Assembly: GCF_021648825.1 (NCBI RefSeq)
Contig: NZ_JAKJHS010000007.1
Location: 1-64,000 of the forward strand
Reading direction: 5' to 3'
Source: Rhizobium halophilum
GTDB lineage: Bacteria; Pseudomonadota; Alphaproteobacteria; Rhizobiales; Rhizobiaceae
DNA: 64,000 nucleotides
Every line of letters begins with the position of its first letter. The stretch's first letter is position 1. The position numbers were made by a program, and so were the translations under genes. This document shows, piece by piece, positions 17,212-25,266 of this stretch. The notes under the pieces were generated by a model. It made no database searches and had not been told where the DNA came from. It was given only the letters and a program-made list of their open reading frames with translations.

Positions 17212-19482
17212 TCAGGTGATGATCCTGACCGGCACGGCCTTCGCAGCCGGCGTCTGCGACAGCTTCTCGTGATGTGAAAGCGGGATCAGCGGGTTGAGCT
17301 CCGGATAGTAGCCGGCAACGCAGCCGTCCGGCAGTTGGAAGGGCAGGACCTTCAGCCCACCCACCTTGCGCTCGCGGCCGTCGTCGACATCCGTCTGCAA
17401 CCCGACAACCTGGCCTTCCTGCAGGCCAAGCTTTTCCATCTCCTTCGGGTTGATCAAGAGGACGTCGCGCGTCCCTTCGATGCCCCTCAGGCGGTCGCTG
17501 TAGCCGTAGATGGTCGTGTTGAACTGGTCGTTGCTGCGCAGCGTCATCAGGCGGTAGCGTCCCTCGCGATCTTCGAAGCCCGCGGCGGAAAGCGCCTCCG
17601 GCACCGTAAACTCGGCCTTGCCGCTCTCCGTTTTCCAGATGCGCTCGCGCGCACTGTTGCCTCTATAGAAGCCGCCGGGTGTAAACAGGCGCTTGTTGAA
17701 GTCGTGGAACTTGTCTGGATAAGTCTCCTCAATCAGATCGCGAACCTTCCCATAGTCACCTCGCCATTCGTCCCACTTTACCTTCGGATTGGGAGGAAGC
17801 GTCGCCTTTGCAAGGCTGGCGACGATCGCCAACTCCGACAGAAGGTGCTCGCTTGCCGGCTTGTGCTTGCCAACAGAGCCGTGGATGCAGCTGAGGCTGT
17901 CTTCCATCGAAACCGTCTGCGGCCCTCCCTCCTGCATGTCCTCCTCACTGCGTCCGAGGCAGGGGAGGAGATAGGCAACCTCGCCGTTGATCAGGTGGCT
18001 GCGGTTGAGCTTGGTGGCGATCTGCACCGTCAAGCGCATCTTTGTCCAGGCTGCCTCCATGGCGTCGTGGTCGGGGATTGCGCGGACAAAGTTGCCGCCG
18101 AGGCTGACGAAGCCGCGGATGCTGCCGTCAAGAATACCTTCACAGGCCTCGACTGTATTGACGCCCTTCTCGCGCGGCGGGTCGAAATCGAACATGGAGG
18201 CGAGCTTGTCGAGCGGGACGAGCTTCGGCTTTTCCGAGATACCGACAGTCCGCTGCCCCTGCACGTTGGAATGGCCGCGAACGGGAGAAATTCCGGTTCC
18301 GTCCCGGCCGATATTGCCTTTGAGCAGAAGCATGTTGACGAGCATGGCGATGCTCTCGAAGCCGCCGACCTGCTGTGTCAGCCCCATGCCGTAGATGCCG
18401 ATAACCCGCTCGGCATCGACATAGACCTGGCCGGCGGCCTCCAATGCCGCCCGATCGAGCCCGGATTCCCGCTCGATATCGTCCCAGCTGGTGGCGCGGA
18501 CCTTCTCTTCGAAGGCGTCGAAGCCGTTGGTGTGCTGCTCGACGAAATCGCGGTCGATGACCGCGTGGCCCTGTCGCTTGGCCTCGTCATCATTGGCAAA
18601 AACATGCTTGCACATGCCCAAGATCGCAGCGATATCGCCGCCTGTCTTCACCTGATGGTACTGGCAGGAAATCTGTGTCTCCTTGCCGGTCAGCATTTCC
18701 GTCGGGCTCTGTGGATTGATCATCGTCTCCAGCCCCTTTTCGCGGACCGGATTGAAGGTGACGATCTTGCAGCCGCGCTTCACGGCTTCTTGTAGCGGAT
18801 GCAGGAAGCGGGGGCTGTTGGAGCCGGTGTTCTGACCGAAGAAGAAGATGGCATCGCAGGTGGAGAAATCCTGAAATACTGAGGTGCCTACGGAGGCACC
18901 GATCACTTTCTTGAGCCCCACCGAGGTCGTCTCATGGCACATGTTGGAGCTGTCTGGCAGGTTGTTGTGGCCGTAGAGCCTGGCGAAAAGCGCGTAGAGA
19001 TACGAGGTTTCCAAGCTTGCGCGACCGGATATGTAGAAGACCACGGACTTCGGATCGAGCGCCTTCAGTTCTTTGCCAATGGCGGAGAAGGCTTCATCCC
19101 AGGAGCAGGGGACATAGTGGTCGCTGTCACGATCATATCGCATCGGATGGGTGAGGCGCCCTTCCTGTTCAAGGTCGTGATCCTTCCAACCGCGCAGCTC
19201 CGTGACCGTGTGCTTGGCAAAGAAATCGGGGGTACAGCGACGGGTCGTCAGCTCCCACAGGGTAGCCTTCGCGCCGTTTTCGCAGAATTCCAGGGGATGA
19301 TGATTGGCTGGCTTCGTCCAAGCGCAGGAGACGCACATGAAGCCGCCCGGTTTGTTTTGCCGGCGGAGCGTCTCGACCACAGTCGGCGAATTCAGTTCCT
19401 TCGCAAAGATGCGTGCGATGCCCTTCGCCGAGCCCCAACCCCCTGCCGGACCATCATAATGTACAGTCTCATCCTTCGACAT
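17212..19482 (-). CDS. FdhF/YdeP family molybdopterin oxidoreductase
   Basis: A 756-residue cytoplasmic protein of the formate dehydrogenase-like molybdopterin superfamily, YdeP subgroup. The start has KPGGFMCVSCAWTKPANHHP; the molybdopterin domain follows (VVFYISGRASLETSYLYALF, SSNMCHETTSVGL, FFFGQNTGSNSPR, FNPVREKGLE), and the C-terminal cofactor-binding domain contains MTLRSNDQFNTTIYGYSDR. E. coli YdeP is linked to acid resistance; the substrate is unknown. No fdhD-like maturation gene is adjacent. An EcfG-type promoter candidate lies about 80 bases upstream, which would fit a stress role (inference). Confidence 0.9.
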   Translation of the reverse strand: MSKDETVHYDGPAGGWGSAKGIARIFAKELNSPTVVETLRRQNKPGGFMCVSCAWTKPANHHPLEFCENGAKATLWELTTRRCTPDFFAKHTVTELRGWKDHDLEQEGRLTHPMRYDRDSDHYVPCSWDEAFSAIGKELKALDPKSVVFYISGRASLETSYLYALFARLYGHNNLPDSSNMCHETTSVGLKKVIGASVGTSVFQDFSTCDAIFFFGQNTGSNSPRFLHPLQEAVKRGCKIVTFNPVREKGLETMINPQSPTEMLTGKETQISCQYHQVKTGGDIAAILGMCKHVFANDDEAKRQGHAVIDRDFVEQHTNGFDAFEEKVRATSWDDIERESGLDRAALEAAGQVYVDAERVIGIYGMGLTQQVGGFESIAMLVNMLLLKGNIGRDGTGISPVRGHSNVQGQRTVGISEKPKLVPLDKLASMFDFDPPREKGVNTVEACEGILDGSIRGFVSLGGNFVRAIPDHDAMEAAWTKMRLTVQIATKLNRSHLINGEVAYLLPCLGRSEEDMQEGGPQTVSMEDSLSCIHGSVGKHKPASEHLLSELAIVASLAKATLPPNPKVKWDEWRGDYGKVRDLIEETYPDKFHDFNKRLFTPGGFYRGNSARERIWKTESGKAEFTVPEALSAAGFEDREGRYRLMTLRSNDQFNTTIYGYSDRLRGIEGTRDVLLINPKEMEKLGLQEGQVVGLQTDVDDGRERKVGGLKVLPFQLPDGCVAGYYPELNPLIPLSHHEKLSQTPAAKAVPVRIIT

Positions 19483-19564
19483 TGAGCTCCCCTTGGATGC
19501 GTAACGAGCGTTTGGTTGACCAGCTTGAGCGGTTCACCGCCCATTCGCGTTCTGCTGAACAGGC

Positions 19565-19589
19565 AACACGCGGGGCATGATGAAGTTCC
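19565..19589 (-). promoter_or_regulatory. EcfG-type promoter candidate for the YdeP gene
   Basis: On the minus strand GGAAC (19589-19585) and TGTT (19568-19565) are separated by 16 bases, one mismatch from GGAAC-N16-CGTT. The predicted start near 19558 gives a leader of about 76 bases. Confidence 0.45.
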
Positions 19590-19650
19590 AGATAGCGCCC
19601 CGCGCAATCCTTGACCGCTGTGGCCGCGGGACGCGCGCCTAACACCCCGG

Positions 19651-19676
19651 GGAAACTTTTGGTTCATTGGGGGGTT
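19651..19676 (+). promoter_or_regulatory. EcfG-like promoter candidate, divergent from the YdeP promoter
   Basis: GGAAAC at 19651-19656 and GGTT at 19673-19676 are separated by 16 bases. It is one step weaker than the others (GGAAA rather than GGAAC) but points at the small gene at 19755. Confidence 0.3.
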
Positions 19677-19754
19677 GTGATCGTACCGGCGCTAGCCGAC
19701 CGGCCGTGCCGGGGCCTCTTCAGCCTGAAAACAATCATCAGCGGGAGCGACAAC

Positions 19755-20021
19755 ATGCCAGAGAAACATCCAAATACTGTCCGCTGGGGCGGTCCCGGCG
19801 CAAGCCATGAGGATCGCACCAAGCCTATACCGGAAAAGCAGGACCCGCGCCCCGATGGGGCGCCAACCAATCCGCCCGTCAGTCGGGTTTCCGGTGGCGG
19901 TGGGGAGCGAGATGAGAAGCATAGCCACGTCGACAACATGCGCAGCAGCAAGTCGCACACATCCGGAACGCCAAGCCCGACCTATGGCCGGGAATGGAAA
20001 GACAACATGCCTCGCGACTAG
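19755..20021 (+). CDS. Small hydrophilic protein, probably disordered
   Basis: An 88-residue polar protein rich in Pro, Gly, Ser, Lys, Arg and His with no hydrophobic core; it begins MPEKHPNTVRWGGPGASHED and ends YGREWKDNMPRD. I recognise no family. ATG 19755 has GGGAG 8 nt upstream; the longer frame from 19611 would run through the promoter-like element. Such charged small proteins are common in stress regulons, but that is inference. It precedes the AI-2E-family permease by 94 bases. Confidence 0.45.
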   Translation: MPEKHPNTVRWGGPGASHEDRTKPIPEKQDPRPDGAPTNPPVSRVSGGGGERDEKHSHVDNMRSSKSHTSGTPSPTYGREWKDNMPRD

Positions 20022-20115
20022 AGCGCTTGTGCTGCTTGCCGAAGCTCCGGGCGCGCACATGGCTGGGCGTCCGGATTTCCCCACGGCTTCCTCCAGACTA
20101 CAATGAGAAGGCGGA

Positions 20116-21216
20116 ATGTCGGACGAAAGGAAAGAGCCCGCAGTAAGCGGGTATCAGGCGCTCTCTTGGGGCTCCATATTTCGCCTTCTGCTGCTCATGG
20201 CGGGCGTTGCGGCAGCAGCATTCTTGATCTGGAGCCTGACCCACCTTCTTCTGCTCGCATTCGGCGCAATGCTGTTCGGAATGCTGATCCGGGCCCTGTC
20301 CGATGTGATCGAAGATCACACGCCCTTGCCGGCAACGGCGTCCCTTATCGGCGCCACCATCGTCATCCTGGCACTCGTCGTCGGCTTCGGCCTGCTTCTC
20401 GGATCGCAGGTTCGCATGCAGTTTTCAGAGCTGGTGCAGCGCCTTCCCGACCTTGTGCAGATGGTGGCCGAGCGGTTCGGAATAGACAATCCGCAAGATG
20501 CGCTGATGCAGCAGATCGAGGAGGCGGTGGCGCAAGCCTCCTTTCTCTCGAACTTTGCCGGCATCTCCTCAACCGCACTCGGCGTTGTGAGCGATCTCTT
20601 GATCGTCTTCGTGGCTGGAATTTATCTTGCTGCTGATCCCGGTATCTACCAGCGTGGCTTGCTTCTCCTCTTTCCACGCTCGAGCCGGCAAGAGGCCCGC
20701 GAGACCCTCGAAGTTATCGGAGCCTCGCTTCGGCTGTGGCTTCTTGGTCAGTTGCTCGGAATGCTGCTGGTAGGGGCGCTTTCTGCAGCGGGTCTATGGT
20801 ACCTCGGTGTTCCCTCGGCGCTTGCGCTTGGCCTGATCGCAGGCTTGTTCGAGTTCATTCCGATCCTCGGACCAATTCTGGGGGCCATTCCCGCCGTGGC
20901 GACCGCCTTTGCGGAAGACCCTGTCACGGCGCTGTGGGTTGTCGGGCTCTACGTGATCATTCAGCAGATCGAGGGTAACCTGATTACGCCGATGATCCAG
21001 CAGCGGATGGTGAAGGTGCCGCCTGCTTTGACGATATTCGCGGTGGTGGGTTTTGCGCTTCTGCTCGGACCGCTTGGCGCCGTGTTTGCCATGCCGCTGC
21101 TCGTCGTGGTCTTTGTCACTATCAAGAAGCTCTGGATCCAAGAAACTCTGGACGAAGATGTGTCATTGCCCGGTCAGGAGGATGAACAACCGCCCATCGC
21201 CTCCGCTCAGCAATAA
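20116..21216 (+). CDS. AI-2E family transporter (PerM/YdiK type)
   Basis: A 366-residue inner membrane protein with about eight helices. After an N-terminal helical pair comes a soluble amphipathic region (about 100-145, RMQFSELVQRLPDLVQMVAERFG), then the membrane core with the family block GLIAGLFEFIPILGPILGAIPAV and QQIEGNLITPMIQQRMVKVPPALTIFAV. The family includes proposed autoinducer-2 exporters and Na+/H+ antiporters; the substrate is open. ATG 20116 follows GAGAAGGCGG. The C-terminal tail is acidic and ends EEDEQPP-like. Confidence 0.85.
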   Translation: MSDERKEPAVSGYQALSWGSIFRLLLLMAGVAAAAFLIWSLTHLLLLAFGAMLFGMLIRALSDVIEDHTPLPATASLIGATIVILALVVGFGLLLGSQVRMQFSELVQRLPDLVQMVAERFGIDNPQDALMQQIEEAVAQASFLSNFAGISSTALGVVSDLLIVFVAGIYLAADPGIYQRGLLLLFPRSSRQEARETLEVIGASLRLWLLGQLLGMLLVGALSAAGLWYLGVPSALALGLIAGLFEFIPILGPILGAIPAVATAFAEDPVTALWVVGLYVIIQQIEGNLITPMIQQRMVKVPPALTIFAVVGFALLLGPLGAVFAMPLLVVVFVTIKKLWIQETLDEDVSLPGQEDEQPPIASAQQ

Positions 21217-21240
21217 AAAAGCCCTGCCGGTGGCAGGGCT
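21214..21240 (-). terminator. Intrinsic terminator, minus strand
   Basis: AGCCCTGCC (21220-21228) pairs with GGCAGGGCT (21232-21240). On the minus strand the stem is followed by a run of six T, so it ends the gene at 21277-21609. On the plus strand no T-run follows. Confidence 0.75.
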
Positions 21241-21276
21241 AGTTGGTTGGCGAGAAGACTGTCCGGTAGCCGAAGT

Positions 21277-21609
21277 CTAGATTTCAGGGCAGCCACGGAC
21301 ATTGGCAAAAACGATGCGATCGGGCCCGCGACGTGTCATGCCCTCGACAGTTACGCTGCGTCGGGTAACGCGCGTGACCTCGGCCCGACGAAAGCCTTCG
21401 CTGCGTGCGATCGAGAGAGCCTCGCGGGGGTTGCAATCGTCGCGCCGGCGATCCCGCCGGTCGCGATCTCGATCGCGGATAACAGGACGGACACCGTCAG
21501 GCCCGATACGAAGTTCCAGATCCTGTGCACTGGTGACCGGAGCGCTTGTGCCGATCGAGGCGATTGCAAGAGCGACCGTGATTGCAGATCGGGTGAGAAG
21601 GTTCAGCAT
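21277..21609 (-). CDS. Secreted small protein of unknown function
   Basis: A 110-residue exported protein. The signal peptide probably ends at TSA (residue 28). The mature part has a charged Arg/Asp repeat (RDRDRDRRDRRRDD, about 45-58) followed by a compact domain between Cys59 and Cys107 (NPREALSIARSEGFRRAEVT, then IVFANVRGC) that likely forms one disulfide. Similar rhizobial proteins are annotated only as hypothetical. An exact EcfG-type promoter precedes it by about 50 bases, so it is probably induced by general stress (inference). A terminator follows 37 bases after the stop. Confidence 0.75.
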   Translation of the reverse strand: MLNLLTRSAITVALAIASIGTSAPVTSAQDLELRIGPDGVRPVIRDRDRDRRDRRRDDCNPREALSIARSEGFRRAEVTRVTRRSVTVEGMTRRGPDRIVFANVRGCPEI

Positions 21610-21659
21610 GGTATCCCCCGTAGCGACGCCGACGGTCGCGCGATTTTCGTGATGTCATG

Positions 21660-21684
21660 AACGCCTGGTTGAAGAAGTGGTTCC
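21660..21684 (-). promoter_or_regulatory. EcfG-type promoter, exact consensus
   Basis: On the minus strand GGAAC (21684-21680) and CGTT (21663-21660) are separated by exactly 16 bases. The predicted start near 21653 gives a 44-base leader for the secreted protein starting at 21609. Confidence 0.6.
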
Positions 21685-21787
21685 TGCTGTTCCCTCGAAT
21701 TCAGTGAATTAGAAGTAGCCTCAGACGGGACGAACAAAGGCCGCCTTGGGCAGCCTTTTGAGGTAGTTCCAACGAAGAAAACGATGT

Positions 21788-21976
21788 TCAGCGGAAGCGC
21801 GGAGCTCGAGACGCATTCATAAGGAGTTCCTGCTCCGTTGCAAAAGCGCCCAGCAGCTTCACCAGCCGATCTTCCTCTTCGCGCTTCAGGCGGTAACGCT
21901 TTGCAAACTCACTCACGCTCCAGACCTTCCGCAGGCCAACGTCGGGAATTTGCTCGACGTCAAAATGTTCGCTCAT
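21788..21976 (-). CDS. Small conserved-looking protein, function unknown
   Basis: A 62-residue cytoplasmic protein beginning MSEHFDVEQIPDVGLRKVWS and ending ELLMNASRAPRFR. The sequence is balanced and protein-like, with a helical middle EFAKRYRLKREEEDRLVKLLG that could be a small helix-turn-helix or protein-binding fold. I recall similar short rhizobial ORFs annotated as hypothetical. A purine-rich GGGGGTGAGAG precedes the ATG, and an exact GGAAC-N16-CGTT promoter lies about 32 bases upstream, supporting it as a stress-induced gene. Confidence 0.72.
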   Translation of the reverse strand: MSEHFDVEQIPDVGLRKVWSVSEFAKRYRLKREEEDRLVKLLGAFATEQELLMNASRAPRFR

Positions 21977-22007
21977 CTCTCACCCCCGATACGCAGTATC
22001 TCGCCAG

Positions 22008-22032
22008 AACGCGGAAGCGAGCAGGAAGTTCC
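22008..22032 (-). promoter_or_regulatory. EcfG-type promoter, exact consensus
   Basis: On the minus strand GGAAC (22032-22028) and CGTT (22011-22008) are separated by exactly 16 bases. The start would be near 22001, about 25 bases before the 62-codon gene. Confidence 0.6.
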
Positions 22033-22066
22033 GGAAGAAGATGAAGATTGTTTGTCCGCCGGTGGT

Positions 22067-22357
22067 TCAGCCGTCGTTGGTGGAATTGAGCTCCTGTGGC
22101 CGGATGCCGTCGTCGGCACCATAGGTGCGCAAGCGGACGCCTGGGCCTGCGCCCGGATTGTCCTCACCCGCTGAGAGAAAGAGAATGCCCTTGTGCTCCA
22201 GCGCCAGTCGAAGCCGCTCCGCCACCGTTTGATCGCTGGAGTTTGAACTCTCGGCTGTCGTGATGTCGTGGATCGAGAGACCGGTCACTTCGGCGAGGTC
22301 GTCTACCGAAAGCCCGATCATGGCGCGCCCGGCGCGCAGTTGTTGTCCTGTCAGCAT
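22067..22357 (-). CDS. Helix-turn-helix (XRE-like) regulator
   Basis: A 96-residue protein whose first 60 residues form an XRE-type helix-turn-helix (LTGQQLRAGRAMIGLSVDDL, then AEVTGLSIHDITTAESS, then AERLRLALEHKGILFL). Short rhizobial proteins of this shape are common and usually of unknown target. The C-terminal 35 residues are polar. The gene follows the Wzy-like gene by 31 bases on the same strand and may be read from the polysaccharide operon. Its neighbour downstream is the stress-type small gene. Confidence 0.7.
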   Translation of the reverse strand: MLTGQQLRAGRAMIGLSVDDLAEVTGLSIHDITTAESSNSSDQTVAERLRLALEHKGILFLSAGEDNPGAGPGVRLRTYGADDGIRPQELNSTNDG

Positions 22358-22388
22358 GTCCGCTCATTTGGCGCAGCCGAAACCGAAG

Positions 22389-23630
22389 TCAAGCTGCGCG
22401 CTCGTGGCCGTGTCGGCGCTGGTGGCGCTGCTCTAGAGCGACACATCCCCATACGATACCGAGAAGGAGGTAAAAATGGCGCCAGTGATCGGTGTCGATA
22501 ACGTTGCCGATCAGGCAGTGGCCAAGGATGACGATCCAGCTGATCATCAGGAATGGCTGCCAGGGCCTTTCGCGCAGGAGATAGCGGAAACCCAACGCCA
22601 AGGTCGAGCAGATCATGACGAGGTATGTCACGAACCCAAGCCAGCCATACGTGGTCAGGGATTTCAACCAGATGTTATGTTCGTCCTCCCCATACATTTT
22701 GCCAAGCGCCATCGGCCCGATGCCGAGCGGGCGTTCCATGGACAAGAGAAAGCCGATCTTGTGTCGCTCGAACCGCCCCATGCGGGCGCCGTCGTAGTCC
22801 TGGACCAGCTTCGCGCGCGTCGTGAACAGATTGGAGACCTGCTCCGATTGCAAAGCGATCGCGAGCGCGACTCCCAGCAGCAGCAGCGCCGTCACGGAAA
22901 GGACCAAAATTCTCATTCGAAACGCGGGCGTACGCTCCTTGAGCAGCATGATAACGATCAGCATCAGCCCACTGAAGGCAAGCAGGCCCCAGGCCGCGCG
23001 GGAAAATGACAGAAATACGCCGAGCACGAGCACGAGCAGGCCAAGGATCGGCAAGGGCGAGCGGATGAGTTCCCCCGTCAACAGCCGGTGCATGAGGTAG
23101 AGGATCGGCGCGATCAGATAGGGACCGAAGACGTTGGGATCCTGGAAAGCGCCCATGGCGCGGTCGTAGCGGGTAAAGGCGGCTGCGCCCGGGAAGGCAT
23201 GAAAATAGCCGAGGATGCCGAGAAGGGCCGTGATGATGGCAGCGGCAACCCACGACTTGAAGATGAGCGAGAGGCGCTGGTGGCGACCTTCCACGACGGC
23301 CGCGATGAACACAGACGTCAGCGCAAGAAAGATGGAGACAGCCGCATAAAGAGGAGCCCCCGTCATGTCCTTCATCACGATGATCGCGAGCAAACCCCCG
23401 ACATTGAACACCAGCAGCATGGCGAGCAGGAGGCCAACGGTCCGCGACATTGTAAGCCCGAGCAGGAACCAGACCCCGATCTGGACCGCCATGATCATCT
23501 CGTAAGGGGCGGGCTCCGACATCACGAAACCGGATGAAAACACGCCAAGTGCGATCATGGCCGAGCCTAGCAGCGTTACAGCCGCAAGTTTTGGCTTGAA
23601 GCCCCAGTGATCGTCAGCAACCGCAGTCAA
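22389..23630 (-). CDS. O-antigen ligase/Wzy-type polysaccharide polymerase
   Basis: A 413-residue inner membrane protein with about ten to eleven helices and a large periplasmic loop, the shape of Wzy/WaaL/ExoQ proteins. The loop contains DRAMGAFQDPNVFGPYL and, further on, GIGPMALGKMYGEDEHNIWLK, the usual Wzy_C-type conserved positions. It should polymerise or ligate repeat units at the periplasmic face. The frame opens at 23672, but I prefer TTG 23630, which overlaps the TGA stop of the sugar transferase (TTGA) and avoids a 46-base overlap. The last gene of the polysaccharide operon proper. Confidence 0.82.
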   Translation of the reverse strand: MTAVADDHWGFKPKLAAVTLLGSAMIALGVFSSGFVMSEPAPYEMIMAVQIGVWFLLGLTMSRTVGLLLAMLLVFNVGGLLAIIVMKDMTGAPLYAAVSIFLALTSVFIAAVVEGRHQRLSLIFKSWVAAAIITALLGILGYFHAFPGAAAFTRYDRAMGAFQDPNVFGPYLIAPILYLMHRLLTGELIRSPLPILGLLVLVLGVFLSFSRAAWGLLAFSGLMLIVIMLLKERTPAFRMRILVLSVTALLLLGVALAIALQSEQVSNLFTTRAKLVQDYDGARMGRFERHKIGFLLSMERPLGIGPMALGKMYGEDEHNIWLKSLTTYGWLGFVTYLVMICSTLALGFRYLLRERPWQPFLMISWIVILGHCLIGNVIDTDHWRHFYLLLGIVWGCVALEQRHQRRHGHERAA

Positions 23631-25174
23631 TAGGCGTTTTCCGCATTCAGCAGCCGGAATGGCGTCAAGCACAGGATCTTCAGGTCGAACAGCAAGGACC
23701 AGTTTTCAATGTATTGCAGGTCATAGGCGGTGCGCATCCGGATCTTCTCGTCCGTATCGAGCTCTCCGCGCAATCCGTTAATCTGCGCCCAGCCGGTGAC
23801 GCCGGGCTTGACCCGGTGGCGGGCGAAATAGCTTTCCACCACATCAACATATCTGCGGTCGCCCGTTTGTGCGTGGATCGAGTGCGGTCGCGGCCCGACG
23901 AGAGAAAGCTCCCCCCTCAGAACATTGAAGAGCTGGGGAAGCTCGTCGATGGACGACCGCCGCAGGAAGCGCCCGACGGGGGTGACCCGCGGATCATTCT
24001 TCGTGACCGCTTTCTTGGCGGTTGGATCCGACAGCTCGGTAAACATCGAGCGGAACTTCAGAACGTCGATCACCTCGTTGTTGAAGCCGTGACGTTTCTG
24101 CACAAAGAGAACGGGCCCTTTCGACGTGGCCTTCACTGCGATGGCGGCCATTAGCATCACGGGCCATATCAACGTGAGCGAAAGCAACGAAAAGACGATG
24201 TCGAACGTCCGCTTGGCCACCGAGTCCCAGTCCCGCAACGGCTTATCGAAGATATCGAACATCGGTACGGCGCCGACGTGCGAATAAGAGCGCGGGCGAA
24301 AGCGCAGATGATTTGCATGAGCGGCGAGGCGGATATCGACAGGAAGAACCCAAAGTTTACGCAAAAGCTGCAGGATCCGCGCCTCTGCGGAGGCCGGCAG
24401 GGCGATGATCAGCATGTCCACGCGCGCACGTCTGGCGAATTCGACAAGCTCCCCGAAAGTCCCGAGTTTCGGATACCCCGCCACGACAGGCGGAGAGCGG
24501 CCGGAGCCCCGGTCGTCGAAGATGCCGCAGATGCGGATGTCGTTGTCGGGCTGCTGCTCGAGTGCCCGCACGAGCTGCTTGGCAGGTTCGCCGCCGCCCA
24601 CGATGATGGCACGGCGCTCGAGGATGCCGTTGCGCGCCCAGTGCCGAATGCCGATAGCAATCAACTGGCGCTCGGCAAGCAGAAACAACGCGATCGCGCC
24701 GAACCAGACCACATACCCCGTGAACGAAAGCGTGTGTTGTTCGACCATATACAGGGCGGCGGCGGAGGCGGAAAAGCCAATTGCCCAGGCCGCCGTCATC
24801 CTCCGCCGGCTACGCGCCGGAATGCGCAACATCGGGATCTGGTAGGCATCTACCACTTGTAGGGCAAGAACAGTGGCCGCGGCGCCCAGTATAGCCACGC
24901 CGAGGCGGGCGAAAAGGTCAGTCTCATGCGGCGCGACCAAGATGACGGCGGCGAGGAGGTTAAGCGCGATCAACGAGATGAACTCAAGCAGCCGGATCTT
25001 TCCAATGAACAGTGCGGGCGATGTGTTCTCGTCGCGAAATTGATTGGCGATCTGGAGCGCGAAGGGGTTTAGGACTGAGGCAGAGGGCTCGCCGGATTCC
25101 TCGGGCGGCGACGCGGAAACGCTGCGCCGCAGGGCTTCCAGGTCTAGCTGGCCTTTCATGCCGGCGTCGGTCAT
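23627..25174 (-). CDS. Polyprenyl-phosphate hexose-1-phosphate transferase (initiating glycosyltransferase)
   Basis: A 515-residue inner membrane enzyme that loads the first sugar phosphate on undecaprenyl phosphate. An N-terminal four-helix region (about 60-185) is followed by a Rossmann-like soluble domain (about 190-300, RRAIIVGGGEPAKQLVRAL) and the bacterial sugar transferase domain (about 330-515) with AKRTFDIVFSLLSL, RSSIDELPQLFNVLRGELS, GPRP and RVKPGVTGWAQINGLRGE. This is the WcaJ/PssY type of initiator. It lies 92 bases downstream of the glycosyltransferase; that gap contains a hairpin TAGCAG-GAAA-CTGCTA (25243-25258). Confidence 0.93.
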   Translation of the reverse strand: MTDAGMKGQLDLEALRRSVSASPPEESGEPSASVLNPFALQIANQFRDENTSPALFIGKIRLLEFISLIALNLLAAVILVAPHETDLFARLGVAILGAAATVLALQVVDAYQIPMLRIPARSRRRMTAAWAIGFSASAAALYMVEQHTLSFTGYVVWFGAIALFLLAERQLIAIGIRHWARNGILERRAIIVGGGEPAKQLVRALEQQPDNDIRICGIFDDRGSGRSPPVVAGYPKLGTFGELVEFARRARVDMLIIALPASAEARILQLLRKLWVLPVDIRLAAHANHLRFRPRSYSHVGAVPMFDIFDKPLRDWDSVAKRTFDIVFSLLSLTLIWPVMLMAAIAVKATSKGPVLFVQKRHGFNNEVIDVLKFRSMFTELSDPTAKKAVTKNDPRVTPVGRFLRRSSIDELPQLFNVLRGELSLVGPRPHSIHAQTGDRRYVDVVESYFARHRVKPGVTGWAQINGLRGELDTDEKIRMRTAYDLQYIENWSLLFDLKILCLTPFRLLNAENAY

Positions 25175-25266
25175 CCCTCTGGTCCTCTTGCGGCAGCCAA
25201 GAGAATCCCGCGCCGCGCTCGGTTCCTTCGATCTGAGCTGACTAGCAGGAAACTGCTAAGAAACCT

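Noticed and set aside
17335..18795. A 486-aa ORF opposite the YdeP-like gene
   Set aside because: A shadow frame with no ribosome site and no family resemblance.
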